Assembly: GCA_958370785.1 (NCBI GenBank)
Contig: CATXKN010000003.1
Span: forward strand, 1 to 64,000
From: an uncultured Collinsella sp.
GTDB taxonomy: Bacteria > Actinomycetota > Coriobacteriia > Coriobacteriales > Coriobacteriaceae
Direction: 5' to 3'
Length of the DNA: 64,000 nt
Under the pieces are notes generated by a model that ran no database searches, had not been told where the DNA came from, and worked only from the letters and a program-made list of their open reading frames with translations. Made by a program: the position numbers and the translations under genes. Position 1 is the first letter of the stretch; each line of letters begins with the position of its first letter. Positions 7,936 through 16,388 of this stretch are shown piece by piece.

Positions 7936-9045
7936 TTAGAGAAGTTCTTTGCGAGAAGCCAAGTAGGCGTGAGCATGGCGCTCAAGAACCTCGTCCTCAA
8001 CGCCCGTTAGACGAATGGCGCCGAGCGCTGCGGGCAGCGGCAACATACTGCGGTTCGAGCGGACAAACTGCTGCCTGCGGAACTCCTCGATATATGCGGC
8101 AGGCTCCAGATCGAAGGCAAGCTCCTCGATACCAAAGTCCTCCAGGCAGTCATCGACCTCAAAAACGTAATCAATATCGAAGTCGCAGGCATCATGTGCT
8201 AGGCGCGCCTCAAAGCGCATGCCCTCAGACAACAGCTGGTAGGCAGGGACCTGCGAAGCGACATCGCCCAAGCAGGCGCGCAGGGCACGCTCCCCCATCT
8301 TGCCAAAATCGAGCGCATGGCGGGCACTCGGGTTCGTGGCCATCAGTACGTCCTTGCGGGCAGTCTGAGACCACTGAACGGCATTAACGAGCGCGACCTC
8401 CTCGCCCGCAAGAATCTCGGGGACGGTCTCAGTAAACTGATTCCAGCGGGACTTGCTGCTCGAAAGCATGGTGCCAACAAGTACCGCATAGCCGAGCTTG
8501 AGGTCCTCGGGGTCCGCCTCGCGAACAAGGTCGAGGTCACACACGACCAGGCCCGGCTCGGGACGGAACGCGATAGCGGGAAGCGCATTCACCGACGAGG
8601 CGACGAGCGGCTTCATGGTCGTCGCGACCGTGAGCATGGCGTCGAACGTCGTCGGCAGCAAGGCACACTCGGTGCGACCGCACCACTGATTGGCACACCA
8701 GCAAACGACCGAGCAGGTTGCGGCATCGCCAACGGCAACAACGAGATCGTCGCAGGTAATGCCATTAGCCGACAGGGCGCCAAAGACGGTATCGGCATCG
8801 GCCAGCGTAGCACCGGCAGGCGAAACCTCGAGGACGAGCAGCGACACGGCAAAACCGGCGTCAACCAGCGCATGCTCGACGACCTCGCCAAAACGTTCGG
8901 ATGTGGCGTCGTTCCAAACCACCATCGCGCGCTTAGGCTTGCCCACAGCCGAGGCAAACATGCGCGGCAGCTCCTCGAACGCGCCCAATCCGACGCGGAC
9001 ATCGACACTGCGGTTTTGGAAATTGATAAGTTGACGGCGAATCAT
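7936..9045 (-). CDS. Degenerate 3-dehydroquinate synthase (AroB) homologue
   Basis: A 369-residue protein of AroB length and fold order, recognisable from LPTT (130-133), CDLDLV, and RHALDFG (242-248). The residues AroB needs are gone. The NAD-binding GGG motif reads VAVGD (103-107); the VDSSVGGKT block is absent; the Glu of GxAEVIKYG is Val (GYAVLVG, 185-191). GHTFGHAIE is GKMGERALR (248-256), and the HGEAV histidine is replaced by Ser (LLSEGM, 271-276). All three zinc ligands therefore appear lost, yet the frame is intact over its whole length. The ATG at 9045 overlaps the aroK stop (ATGA). It may be a pseudoenzyme or have a new role; 3-dehydroquinate synthesis by it is unlikely. Confidence 0.75.
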   Translation of the reverse strand: MIRRQLINFQNRSVDVRVGLGAFEELPRMFASAVGKPKRAMVVWNDATSERFGEVVEHALVDAGFAVSLLVLEVSPAGATLADADTVFGALSANGITCDDLVVAVGDAATCSVVCWCANQWCGRTECALLPTTFDAMLTVATTMKPLVASSVNALPAIAFRPEPGLVVCDLDLVREADPEDLKLGYAVLVGTMLSSSKSRWNQFTETVPEILAGEEVALVNAVQWSQTARKDVLMATNPSARHALDFGKMGERALRACLGDVASQVPAYQLLSEGMRFEARLAHDACDFDIDYVFEVDDCLEDFGIEELAFDLEPAAYIEEFRRQQFVRSNRSMLPLPAALGAIRLTGVEDEVLERHAHAYLASRKELL

Positions 9046-9575
9046 AGCAGTCCACGCTCCAAAAGCTTCTCGGCACAAAGGTAGGAAACGTCCTCGAAGG
9101 ACTTGTTGCGAATATCAAGGGTAATATCGGCGGCCTGGCGATACAGCGGACGGCGATGTTCAAACAGGCGCGCAGCATGCTCGGGCGAGCGGAAATCGGG
9201 TCGGGTATCGGAGCGGCGAATCTGGCGCAACGAGTCCTCAAAGTCGCCTTCGAGGTACACACAGGTACCCATCTCGTGCATCAGTTCAATATTCACCGGC
9301 GTCTCGACGATGCCACCCCCGCACGATACCAGCAGACTGCGCTCGCTTTGAAGCGAACGGAGTGCCGAGGTCTCGAGCTCGCGAAAACGATCCTCGCCCT
9401 CGGTCTCAAATATCTCGGTCACCGACTTACCGCATCGACGCACAACCAAACGATCGGTATCGATGAATCGACGCTTGAACATAGTGCCCACATTGCGCGC
9501 AAGCGTCGACTTGCCCGCGCCCAAAAAGCCGATAAAGAAGATATGGTCGCAGCCGTGTTTGATGTGCTGAGACAT
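9042..9575 (-). CDS. aroK: Shikimate kinase
   Basis: Phosphorylates shikimate at the 3-OH using ATP. The 177-residue enzyme keeps the P-loop GFLGAGKST (16-24), the Asp pair in FIDTD (38-41), the shikimate-binding Arg in FRELE (64-68), SCGGGIV (84-90), and an Arg-rich lid (RRSDTRPDFRS). It appears functional, in contrast to the AroB-like gene overlapping its 3' end. It follows the YqeG-like phosphatase gene by eight bases, in the same operon as mltG. Confidence 0.93.
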   Translation of the reverse strand: MSQHIKHGCDHIFFIGFLGAGKSTLARNVGTMFKRRFIDTDRLVVRRCGKSVTEIFETEGEDRFRELETSALRSLQSERSLLVSCGGGIVETPVNIELMHEMGTCVYLEGDFEDSLRQIRRSDTRPDFRSPEHAARLFEHRRPLYRQAADITLDIRNKSFEDVSYLCAEKLLERGLL

Positions 9576-9583
9576 GGCGAAAC

Positions 9584-10081
9584 CTATTCCTCGCAGGGAA
9601 GGTCGCGCAGGGCCCGGCGCTCAAAGATACGGAAGATCTGCGTGTACCACAGGTCCTGGGTTGCCTGCGGCTTGACCAGAATAGTGTCAACGCCGGCAAA
9701 GTTACCGCTCCACACATCCGTGTACAGCTGATCGCCGATCAGCACGGCCTCGTCGGCCGTGGCGCCCAGACGTTTAAGACCCGCTTTGAGGGCAAATGGC
9801 GCCGGCTTCATGGCATGGCTAATGGCCTCGAGCCCCAACTCGCGCGCCGATGCCATGACCTGGTCGCGATGCCAGTTATTGGACACCATGCACAGCTTAA
9901 AGCCCTTGGCATGGGCGGCTTCGAGCCAAGCGGAGACCGCAGCGGGAACCTGCTCGGTATCGCGCGGCACCAGGGTATTGTCACGGTCGAGTAGAATGGC
10001 ACGCTTGCCGTCGGCCCAGAGGGTATCGAGGTCGATGCGGTCGACCGAGGCAACATATCGTTTGGGGCTAAAAATCCTCAT
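9584..10081 (-). CDS. YqeG-family HAD (IIIA) phosphatase
   Basis: A 165-residue HAD-superfamily protein with motif I LLDRDNTLVP, motif II MVSNN, and a late motif LIGDQLYTDVWSGN, matching the YqeG family. In firmicutes yqeG sits in the yqeH-aroE cluster, so its place upstream of shikimate genes fits a conserved association; the substrate is unknown. The ATG at 10081 follows the mltG stop by two bases, with GGA eight bases upstream; an in-frame TTG at 10093 is less likely. Confidence 0.85.
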   Translation of the reverse strand: MRIFSPKRYVASVDRIDLDTLWADGKRAILLDRDNTLVPRDTEQVPAAVSAWLEAAHAKGFKLCMVSNNWHRDQVMASARELGLEAISHAMKPAPFALKAGLKRLGATADEAVLIGDQLYTDVWSGNFAGVDTILVKPQATQDLWYTQIFRIFERRALRDLPCEE

Positions 10082-10083
10082 GA

Positions 10084-11439
10084 TCAATTCCAAGACTGTT
10101 GATGCTCTTCGTAGGTCTTCGAGAAATACTCCTGGTCCTGTGTAATGTAGAAATACAGGTCATCGGAGTCGGTCGGCTCAAGGGTAGCCTTGAGCGCCTC
10201 GAGCGACGGAGAGCAGATGGGCGTGGGCGGCAGGCCCTCATGCTTATAGGTGTTATATGGGCTATCGCTCTGCAGGTCGTCGGCGGTAACCTCGCCGCCG
10301 GTGACATACATCATGGTCGCATCGCTGTTGAGGTAACGCAGGCCATCGAGCTTGCCGGCCAGACGGTTAAAGAAAACCGACGCCACATGCGCGCGCTGAT
10401 CGGCGTTGAGGCCCTCGCGCTCGACGATCGAGGCAAGGTTAACGATGTCGTAATCGGACATCTCCACGCCATAGCGCTCCTTGATCTTGGCCTCGCAGCT
10501 GGCAAAGTCGAGCGACTTATACTCGGCGTTGAACTGGTCAAGCATGGCGCGAATCACATCATCGACAGACGGGTCCTTACCCAACGAATACGTCTTGGGG
10601 AACAGGAAGCCTTCGAGCGAATCGTTCGCGGCGTCTTTAAGGAAAGCATAATCATTCACATAATTGCTCGCCTTAGCCTGGTTAAGGAAGTCTTCCTTAG
10701 AAATGCTGTCGTACGCCTTGGCTACGCGGTCGGCGACCTGATCGACCGTCAGGCCCTCAGGAATCGTGAGCGCATCGGAGCCGGCGTTGGGACCTTCCAT
10801 AAGCTGCTGGACGACCTTCGTGGCATCCATAAGCGTGGTAAACGAATACTTACCAGGCTTAAGCGACATGTCGGCGTTGAGCTTTTTGACCGCCGCATAA
10901 TAATCCTTGGGATTATCGACGATATGGTTCTCGGAGAGAATCGAAGCGATGGTGTCACCCGAGGCACCATCGGGAATCGTGATAGTAACCTGCTGGCCTG
11001 CAACGACTTTTGCATCCTCACCCGCAAAGAAGCCCTTGACGGCCGGCACAACAAAGAAAACGATCGCGACAAGCGCAAGCACGGCGACGACGCCACCGAT
11101 AATCATAGGCACCGGGGAGCTTTTCTTTTGGGTACCACGGCGGGCGTGCGTGTTATAGCTCGAGCGCGTGGCCGGAGCAACGCCGTGCGAGCCATGAGCA
11201 TGATGTGCGTGGGAGCGTGATTGCGGGGCCTGCCCCTGCGTGCGCTGGGCAGGAGCCTGTTGCTTAAAACGAGCGCCGCCAGCAGGCTGCGCGGGACGAG
11301 CGGCGGGCTGTTGAGCAGCACGCTGAGCAGGCTGAGCCGAACGCTGCGTCGGCTGCGCCGGGCGCTGGCCAGGCTGAGCAGGGCGCGGAACGGGCTTCCG
11401 TGAACGATTCTGCTGGCGCGGATCGGAAGCACTAGGCAT
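10084..11439 (-). CDS. mltG: Endolytic murein transglycosylase MltG
   Basis: MltG cleaves nascent peptidoglycan strands at the membrane and sets glycan chain length. The 451 residues comprise a cytoplasmic tail of about 105 residues made of Pro/Gln/Ala/Arg repeats (QRPAQP-like units) and a His cluster, one membrane segment (about 111-134), a LysM-like domain, and the YceG domain. The catalytic Glu is Glu340 in LASIVEREG, with the conserved FFNRLAGKL and LPPTPI downstream. Its start overlaps ruvX by eight bases. The repeat-rich tail is much longer than in E. coli MltG. Confidence 0.93.
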   Translation of the reverse strand: MPSASDPRQQNRSRKPVPRPAQPGQRPAQPTQRSAQPAQRAAQQPAARPAQPAGGARFKQQAPAQRTQGQAPQSRSHAHHAHGSHGVAPATRSSYNTHARRGTQKKSSPVPMIIGGVVAVLALVAIVFFVVPAVKGFFAGEDAKVVAGQQVTITIPDGASGDTIASILSENHIVDNPKDYYAAVKKLNADMSLKPGKYSFTTLMDATKVVQQLMEGPNAGSDALTIPEGLTVDQVADRVAKAYDSISKEDFLNQAKASNYVNDYAFLKDAANDSLEGFLFPKTYSLGKDPSVDDVIRAMLDQFNAEYKSLDFASCEAKIKERYGVEMSDYDIVNLASIVEREGLNADQRAHVASVFFNRLAGKLDGLRYLNSDATMMYVTGGEVTADDLQSDSPYNTYKHEGLPPTPICSPSLEALKATLEPTDSDDLYFYITQDQEYFSKTYEEHQQSWN

Positions 11440-11860
11440 GCTGAACCTCCTCGTTTTTACGATCGAGCCATGTCTGCAAGAACAGGCTGGCGGCGATCAT
11501 GTCAATCTTGCCCCTCATCTGCTTTTCGTTGAGCCCCTGCTCTCGCAGGATTCGTTTGGCCTCCTGCGAGGACAGACGCTCATCCTCAAACTCCAGCGGA
11601 AGTTCGAGCTCGTCGGCAATCTTTTGGGCCACGGCGGCGACGCGCTCGGCCTGGGGGCCGGGCTCACCGGCCATGGTCAAGGGACGTCCGCTTACCAAGA
11701 TATCGGGATCATAGTCCTCGACCAGGTAACGAAACGTCTTTGCCATGCCAGTGACCTCGGCAGCCGGAAGCACCTTGACAGGCATCGCCATCTTGCCATC
11801 ACGGCTCGAGACGGCAATGCCAATCCTGGTCTCCCCTATGTCCAGTGCGAGCGCGACCAC
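11432..11860 (-). CDS. ruvX: Putative pre-16S rRNA nuclease RuvX/YqgF
   Basis: A 142-residue RNase H-fold protein needed for 16S rRNA 5' maturation, earlier called a Holliday junction resolvase. Visible motifs are LALDIGETRIGIAVS at the N-terminus (usually LDxGxxRIG), VSGRPLTMAGEPGPQAERV in the middle, and the catalytic Asp region KIDMIAASLFLQTWL. The start is GTG with a weak ribosome site. It lies between alaS and mltG, a classic Gram-positive order. Confidence 0.92.
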   Translation of the reverse strand: MVALALDIGETRIGIAVSSRDGKMAMPVKVLPAAEVTGMAKTFRYLVEDYDPDILVSGRPLTMAGEPGPQAERVAAVAQKIADELELPLEFEDERLSSQEAKRILREQGLNEKQMRGKIDMIAASLFLQTWLDRKNEEVQHA

Positions 11861-11877
11861 AGCGACAACCTAGGTTC

Positions 11878-14535
11878 TTAGGCGCCGAGCGCGGTCTTGG
11901 CGGCCGCGAGGGCATCGGAGATACCGGCAGCGTTCTTGCCACCGGCCTGGGCCATGTTGGGACGACCGCCACCGCGGCCATCGACCAGACCCGCGATCTG
12001 CTTGATCACGTTGCCGGCGTGGAAACCGGCCTTCACGGCGTCATCAGAGCCGGCGGCGAGCAGGGCCGGGGTGCCCTTCTCGGTCACGCTGGCGACGACG
12101 CAGGCGACGGGGCCGGCGACCTTCTGGTGCACGGTATCCCAAACGTTGCGCAGGTCTGCGGCCTCGAGACCCTGAAGCTCAGCGACAACGAGCTTGTAGC
12201 CATTCAGCTCGACAGCGCCGTCGATGGCGCTGGAGATCGCATCGGAGGAGCCACCGGTGAGAGCCTTCTTGAGCTTGCTGGAAGTCTCGCGCAGCTCGGC
12301 CTGCAGGTTCTCCACGCGGGCGGGAACCTCGTCGACGCGGCACTTGAGCGCAGCGGCGGCGGCGTCAACGAGCGCCAGGCGATCGGCCATGTAATCGAGA
12401 GCGCCCTTGGAGGTCACGGCCTCGATACGGCGGACATTCGAGCCCGTGGAGGACTCAGAAATGATCTTGAACAGGCCGATCTCGGCGGTATTGGCGGCAT
12501 GGGTGCCACCGCAGAGCTCGCGGGAGAACGGCTGGTCCTCGGCGCCCACGGAGACGACGCGGACGACATCGCCGTACTTCTCGCCAAAGAGGGCGACAGC
12601 ACCAGCGGCCTTGGCCTCGTCGATGCCCATGACGCGGGTCACGACCGGCTTGGAAGCGAAGATCTGCTGGTTGACCAGGTCCTCGACAGCCTTGAGCTGG
12701 TCGGAGGACAGAGCCTCGAAGTGCGTGAAGTCAAAGCGCAGGTGCTCGGGCGTCACCAGCGAGCCGGCCTGGGAGACGTGCTCGCCCAGGACCTGCTTAA
12801 GCGCAGCGTCGAGCAGGTGGGTGGCGGTATGGTTGCGGCGCAGGAAAAGACGGCGCTCGGCGTCAAGCGCGGCGGTCACAGTAGCACCGACGGTCAGCGT
12901 GCCCTCGGCAACGTGCGCGACGTGAGCAAACAGGCCATTGTGGTTCTTGGTATCGGAAACGGTCAGCGCAACGCCCTCGGCACAAAGCTCGCCGGCGTCG
13001 CCCTGCTGGCCGCCCATCTCGGCATAGAACGGGGTGCGGTCGAGCACAACCTCGACATCCTCGCCCGCGGCAGCGGACTCGACGGACTCGCCGTTGCGAA
13101 CGATGGCGACAACCTTGGCGCCCTCAATGACGTCGTTGTCATAGCCGTCGAATTCGGTCGCGGCGACCTTGTCGGAAAGCTCGACCCACACGTCGTTGAA
13201 GCTGCCCCAGGCGTCGCCCTTGGCGTTGGCGCGGGCGCGGGCCTTCTGGTCCTCCATGCAGGCGGTGAAGCCGTCCATGTCGACGTCGTGGCCAGCAGCG
13301 CCGGCGATCTCGACAGTCAGGTCAATGGGGAAGCCAAAGGTGTCGTGCAGCTTAAAGGCAACGTCGCCCGGAAGCACAGCGCCCTCGGCGAGCGCGGCCA
13401 AGGCCTCGTCCAGGTAAACGCGGCCGTTGTCGAGCGTCGTGGAGAAACGCTCCTCCTCGGAGGCGACGATGCCCTTGACGAGCGCGACGTTCTTGAGCAG
13501 CTCGGGATAGGCCTCGCCCATCTGAGCGTTGACTTCGTCGATAAACTTGGTCAGGAAAGCGCCCTCGATGCCCAGCAGGCGGCCGTGGAACACGGCACGA
13601 CGGAGCAGGCGGCGAAGGACGTACTCGCGACCCTCGTTACCGGGCAGGATGCCGTCCGAGATCATAAAGTCGACGGCGCGGGAGTGGTCGGCGATGATAC
13701 GCAGGGAGCGGCTGGCGCCGGAGTAATCGTCGGCGTCATAGGTCTTGCCGCTGATCTCCTCACCGAGTTTGATGAGGTGCTGCATCAGATCGCCGTCGTA
13801 GTTAGCGGTCTTGTGCTGCATAATGGCGGCCATGCGCTCCAGACCCATGCCCGTATCGAGGTTGCGGTGCGGCAGCTCCGGCATGGAGCCGTCTTCCTGG
13901 CGGTCATACTGGGTAAACACGAGGTTCCAGAACTCAAGGAAGCGGTCACAGTCGCAGCCGGGCTTGCAGTCGGGGCTACCGCAACCGACCTCCTCGCCCA
14001 TGTCAAAATAGATCTCGGAGCACGGACCGCAAGGGCCGGTGGGGCCAGCGGCCCAGAAGTTGTCGTCCTCGCCCAGACGCGAGATGTGATCCTCGGCAAC
14101 GCCCAGGGAGCGCCACACGTCATGGGTCTCGTCGTCCTCGGTAAAGACGGTGAAGTACAGGCGGTCAAGCGGCAGCTTGAACTCCTTGGTGATGAGCTCA
14201 AAGGCCCAAGCGCAGGCCTGCTGCTTAGAGACGCCGCCAAAGGAGAAGTCGCCGAGCATCTCAAAGAAGGACAGGTGACGGCCGTCCTCGCCGATGCAGT
14301 CGATGTCGTTGGTGCGGACGCACTTCTGGCAGGAGATCGCGCCGATCTCCTTCATGGTCTTCTTGCCTTGGTAGTACTCCTTAAACTGGTTCATGCCGGC
14401 GTTGGCAAGCAGCAGCGAAGGATCGTCAGGGACGAGGGACGAAGAAGGATAGAGCTTAAGACCGCGCTCCTCAAAGAAGTTGAGGAACTTAGAGCGGATC
14501 TCGGCCGTAGTCATTGACGGGTAGTCAGCACTCAT
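11878..14535 (-). CDS. alaS: Alanine--tRNA ligase
   Basis: Charges tRNA-Ala and edits mischarged Ser/Gly. The 885 residues include the class II catalytic domain (LLANAGMNQFKEYY near the start), the editing domain with the HxxxH zinc site in RNHTATHLLDAAL and the Cys/His pair in CGGTHAANTAEIG, and the C-terminal DHHA1 segment with GGGRPNMAQAGG. The ATG at 14535 has AGGAG upstream; a frame extending to 14652 runs through the promoter and terminator and is not coding. It probably leads the transcript that continues into ruvX and mltG. Confidence 0.97.
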   Translation of the reverse strand: MSADYPSMTTAEIRSKFLNFFEERGLKLYPSSSLVPDDPSLLLANAGMNQFKEYYQGKKTMKEIGAISCQKCVRTNDIDCIGEDGRHLSFFEMLGDFSFGGVSKQQACAWAFELITKEFKLPLDRLYFTVFTEDDETHDVWRSLGVAEDHISRLGEDDNFWAAGPTGPCGPCSEIYFDMGEEVGCGSPDCKPGCDCDRFLEFWNLVFTQYDRQEDGSMPELPHRNLDTGMGLERMAAIMQHKTANYDGDLMQHLIKLGEEISGKTYDADDYSGASRSLRIIADHSRAVDFMISDGILPGNEGREYVLRRLLRRAVFHGRLLGIEGAFLTKFIDEVNAQMGEAYPELLKNVALVKGIVASEEERFSTTLDNGRVYLDEALAALAEGAVLPGDVAFKLHDTFGFPIDLTVEIAGAAGHDVDMDGFTACMEDQKARARANAKGDAWGSFNDVWVELSDKVAATEFDGYDNDVIEGAKVVAIVRNGESVESAAAGEDVEVVLDRTPFYAEMGGQQGDAGELCAEGVALTVSDTKNHNGLFAHVAHVAEGTLTVGATVTAALDAERRLFLRRNHTATHLLDAALKQVLGEHVSQAGSLVTPEHLRFDFTHFEALSSDQLKAVEDLVNQQIFASKPVVTRVMGIDEAKAAGAVALFGEKYGDVVRVVSVGAEDQPFSRELCGGTHAANTAEIGLFKIISESSTGSNVRRIEAVTSKGALDYMADRLALVDAAAAALKCRVDEVPARVENLQAELRETSSKLKKALTGGSSDAISSAIDGAVELNGYKLVVAELQGLEAADLRNVWDTVHQKVAGPVACVVASVTEKGTPALLAAGSDDAVKAGFHAGNVIKQIAGLVDGRGGGRPNMAQAGGKNAAGISDALAAAKTALGA

Positions 14536-14581
14536 AGAGGGAATCTCCTCGGTTTCACATCGAAACAGTTCAAACGTAACG

Positions 14582-14609
14582 ATATTACCATCCCACCGCG
14601 CCTGTGCAA
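14582..14609 (-). promoter_or_regulatory. alaS promoter
   Basis: On the minus strand a -35 box TTGCAC (complement of 14604-14609) and a -10 box TAATAT (complement of 14582-14587) are 16 bases apart, about 47 bases upstream of the alaS ATG. The -35 overlaps the U-run of the preceding terminator. Confidence 0.65.
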
Positions 14610-14637
14610 AAAAGAGGGCCGACATAAAGCCGACCCT
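14608..14637 (-). terminator. Intrinsic terminator upstream of alaS
   Basis: AGGGTCGGC and GTCGGCCCT pair over nine positions (two wobble) around a five-base loop, followed by a six-base U-run on the minus strand. It would stop leftward transcripts coming from the AI-2E permease region before the alaS promoter. No T-box sequence was found upstream, so it is not read as a riboswitch. Confidence 0.75.
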
Positions 14638-14729
14638 ACAGCGAAAGTGCACGTTATTTAGGAGTATGCGATGCTTTGAAAAAGGGTACTGTAGAATTAC
14701 ATATAAGATTCACCCGGAAGGAGCGATCG

Positions 14730-14969
14730 ATGAAAAGCAAACGATTTGTCCTGAATGCACTTCTGGTTGTAGCACTTTTAGCGCTTTTGGCTTTCTCCTG
14801 CTGGTACGCAAACCAACCAGCATTTGGCTACGTATTGTATGCAGTAATGTCCGGCGATAAAGCTTATTACACTCTACGCACAATTGACGTTCTCTTTTTC
14901 TATGTAGCCGGCCCCTTATCAATCGCTTTGCTCGCGTTTCTTGTCTTTTACAACATCAAGAAACGCTAA
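14730..14969 (+). CDS. Small two-segment membrane protein, unknown function
   Basis: The 79-residue product begins with a basic KSKR stretch, then a membrane segment (about 8-26), a short loop with GDKAYYTLRT, a second membrane segment (about 52-73) and a C-terminal KKR, consistent with both ends in the cytoplasm. GGAAGGAG precedes the ATG by six bases. The stretch is clearly AT-richer than its neighbours. It is convergent with the AI-2E permease gene, whose stop is only six bases away, so the two mRNAs would overlap at their 3' ends. No family is recognised. Confidence 0.7.
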   Translation: MKSKRFVLNALLVVALLALLAFSCWYANQPAFGYVLYAVMSGDKAYYTLRTIDVLFFYVAGPLSIALLAFLVFYNIKKR

Positions 14970-14975
14970 CAGGGC

Positions 14976-16388
14976 CTATTTGGAATCCGAATCGTCCATG
15001 GAGCCGTCGATACCGGTTTTGGTGTCGTCGTCCGTATTGGAATCGTCATCCTTGGCGAAGGGGTTCTTGAAAAAGCCTGTCGCGTCGGGCTGAAGACCCG
15101 AGAGCTTAATCCAGGGATTCTCGAGCTCGGGCTTGGGCATTGCCTGGGCCTCGGGCGCAGTCTCGTTGCCGATGAGCTCGGACTCATAGATGAATGTATC
15201 GTCTCCAAGCGCGTCGTAGGCAGCGACCGGGTTGCCCTCGGCATCACGATACGGCGTGCCTTTAAACACAGCGCCATCATATGCCACGAGCTGGCGACCG
15301 GTCTCATTCTCAAAGTAGTAGACAAAAATGCCCTTAAGGGCCGCGCACAGCGGAATGGCGATGACCATGCCGATGGGACCCATAAGCGCCGAACCGATAA
15401 CGAGGGCCGTCAGGCTCATAACGGGATGCACCTGCACCGAACTCTGCATGACCTTGGGCGAAATGACGTTGTCGGTGACATTTTGTGCCACCATGGTCAC
15501 GATCAAGGTCCACAACGCCAGCATAGGGCTGAACATAAAGCCGAGCACCGTGGCGATCGCAGCACTCACCCAGGGACCGACGACCGGGACCAAGTGCATG
15601 ATACCGGTAAAGATGGCCATGAGTGCTGCGTATGGATGGCCAATGAGCGTAAAGCCGATAAAGGCAAGGATGCCACCGCAGATTGACGTTACGACCATAC
15701 CGCGCATATAGCCGCCGACCGAGCGCGAAAGAATCGCGACCATAAAGCGGTACGAGGTCTCCTTTTCCTGACCGATGATGGTGCAGACCTCGTGGTGCAT
15801 ACGGGGATAGTCGCAGGCAAGCCAGTAGGCAAGCACCAGACCAAGGAAGATCACGAACAGCTGCGAGGCCGTGTTGGTAATGAGCGGGAATACACCGCGA
15901 CCGAGCTCGGCGGCAATCTGTGAGACATACTTGGACGCCACCGTAACGAGCGAAGAAAGGTTATCGTCCAGATACTCCTTGAGCGGCGTGTTATTGAGCG
16001 TCTTGGCATGCGAGATCATCTCGTTGAGGTCGCCACCAGCAACACGAAGCTGCTCGGGCAGGCGGCTCAGGACTTCCATGATCTGACCAAAGAGAATCGG
16101 CGACAAGATGCAAACGACACCGACGAGCACAGCAACGACCACAATAAGCGCGACAAGCGAACCTATGCCGCGATTCACGCCATGGTGCTCGAGCCAGTTG
16201 GTTATCGGCGACATCACAAAGGCGATGATGGATCCGACTGCCAAAAACTCGATAACCGGCGCCAGGATGCCCATAAGGTTAAAGATGACGGCGGCGATGA
16301 CAATGCAGCCGACGACGCCCCAAATGCGCAGCGTCAGAATGCGGGTATCGCGCAGCGTGCAGTCGGTTTGTTGGGGGTGCTCACTCAT
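14976..16388 (-). CDS. AI-2E-family (TqsA/YdiK/PerM-type) membrane transporter
   Basis: The 470 residues hold two N-terminal membrane segments (about 20-60), a third near 80-100, a soluble amphipathic stretch, and a cluster of segments at about 195-345. Conserved motifs include VGGYMRGMVVTSICGG and the late SALMGPIGMVIAIPLCAAL. Roughly 110 polar, Asp-rich residues form a cytoplasmic tail. Family members export autoinducer-2, Na+ or unknown substrates. The ATG overlaps the sigma gene stop (ATGA), so it belongs to the same stress-type operon. Confidence 0.85.
   Translation of the reverse strand: MSEHPQQTDCTLRDTRILTLRIWGVVGCIVIAAVIFNLMGILAPVIEFLAVGSIIAFVMSPITNWLEHHGVNRGIGSLVALIVVVAVLVGVVCILSPILFGQIMEVLSRLPEQLRVAGGDLNEMISHAKTLNNTPLKEYLDDNLSSLVTVASKYVSQIAAELGRGVFPLITNTASQLFVIFLGLVLAYWLACDYPRMHHEVCTIIGQEKETSYRFMVAILSRSVGGYMRGMVVTSICGGILAFIGFTLIGHPYAALMAIFTGIMHLVPVVGPWVSAAIATVLGFMFSPMLALWTLIVTMVAQNVTDNVISPKVMQSSVQVHPVMSLTALVIGSALMGPIGMVIAIPLCAALKGIFVYYFENETGRQLVAYDGAVFKGTPYRDAEGNPVAAYDALGDDTFIYESELIGNETAPEAQAMPKPELENPWIKLSGLQPDATGFFKNPFAKDDDSNTDDDTKTGIDGSMDDSDSK

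Noticed and set aside
11845..14517. 890-codon open frame opposite alaS
   Set aside because: An antisense frame over alaS caused by codon-position GC bias; the Gly/Val/Leu/Asp-rich product has no coherent motif or ribosome site.
14536..14700. T-box or other riboswitch in the alaS leader
   Set aside because: A terminator is present, but there is no GGGTGG sequence, specifier loop or AGAGAG box, and a good promoter lies between terminator and gene, so the hairpin belongs to upstream transcription.
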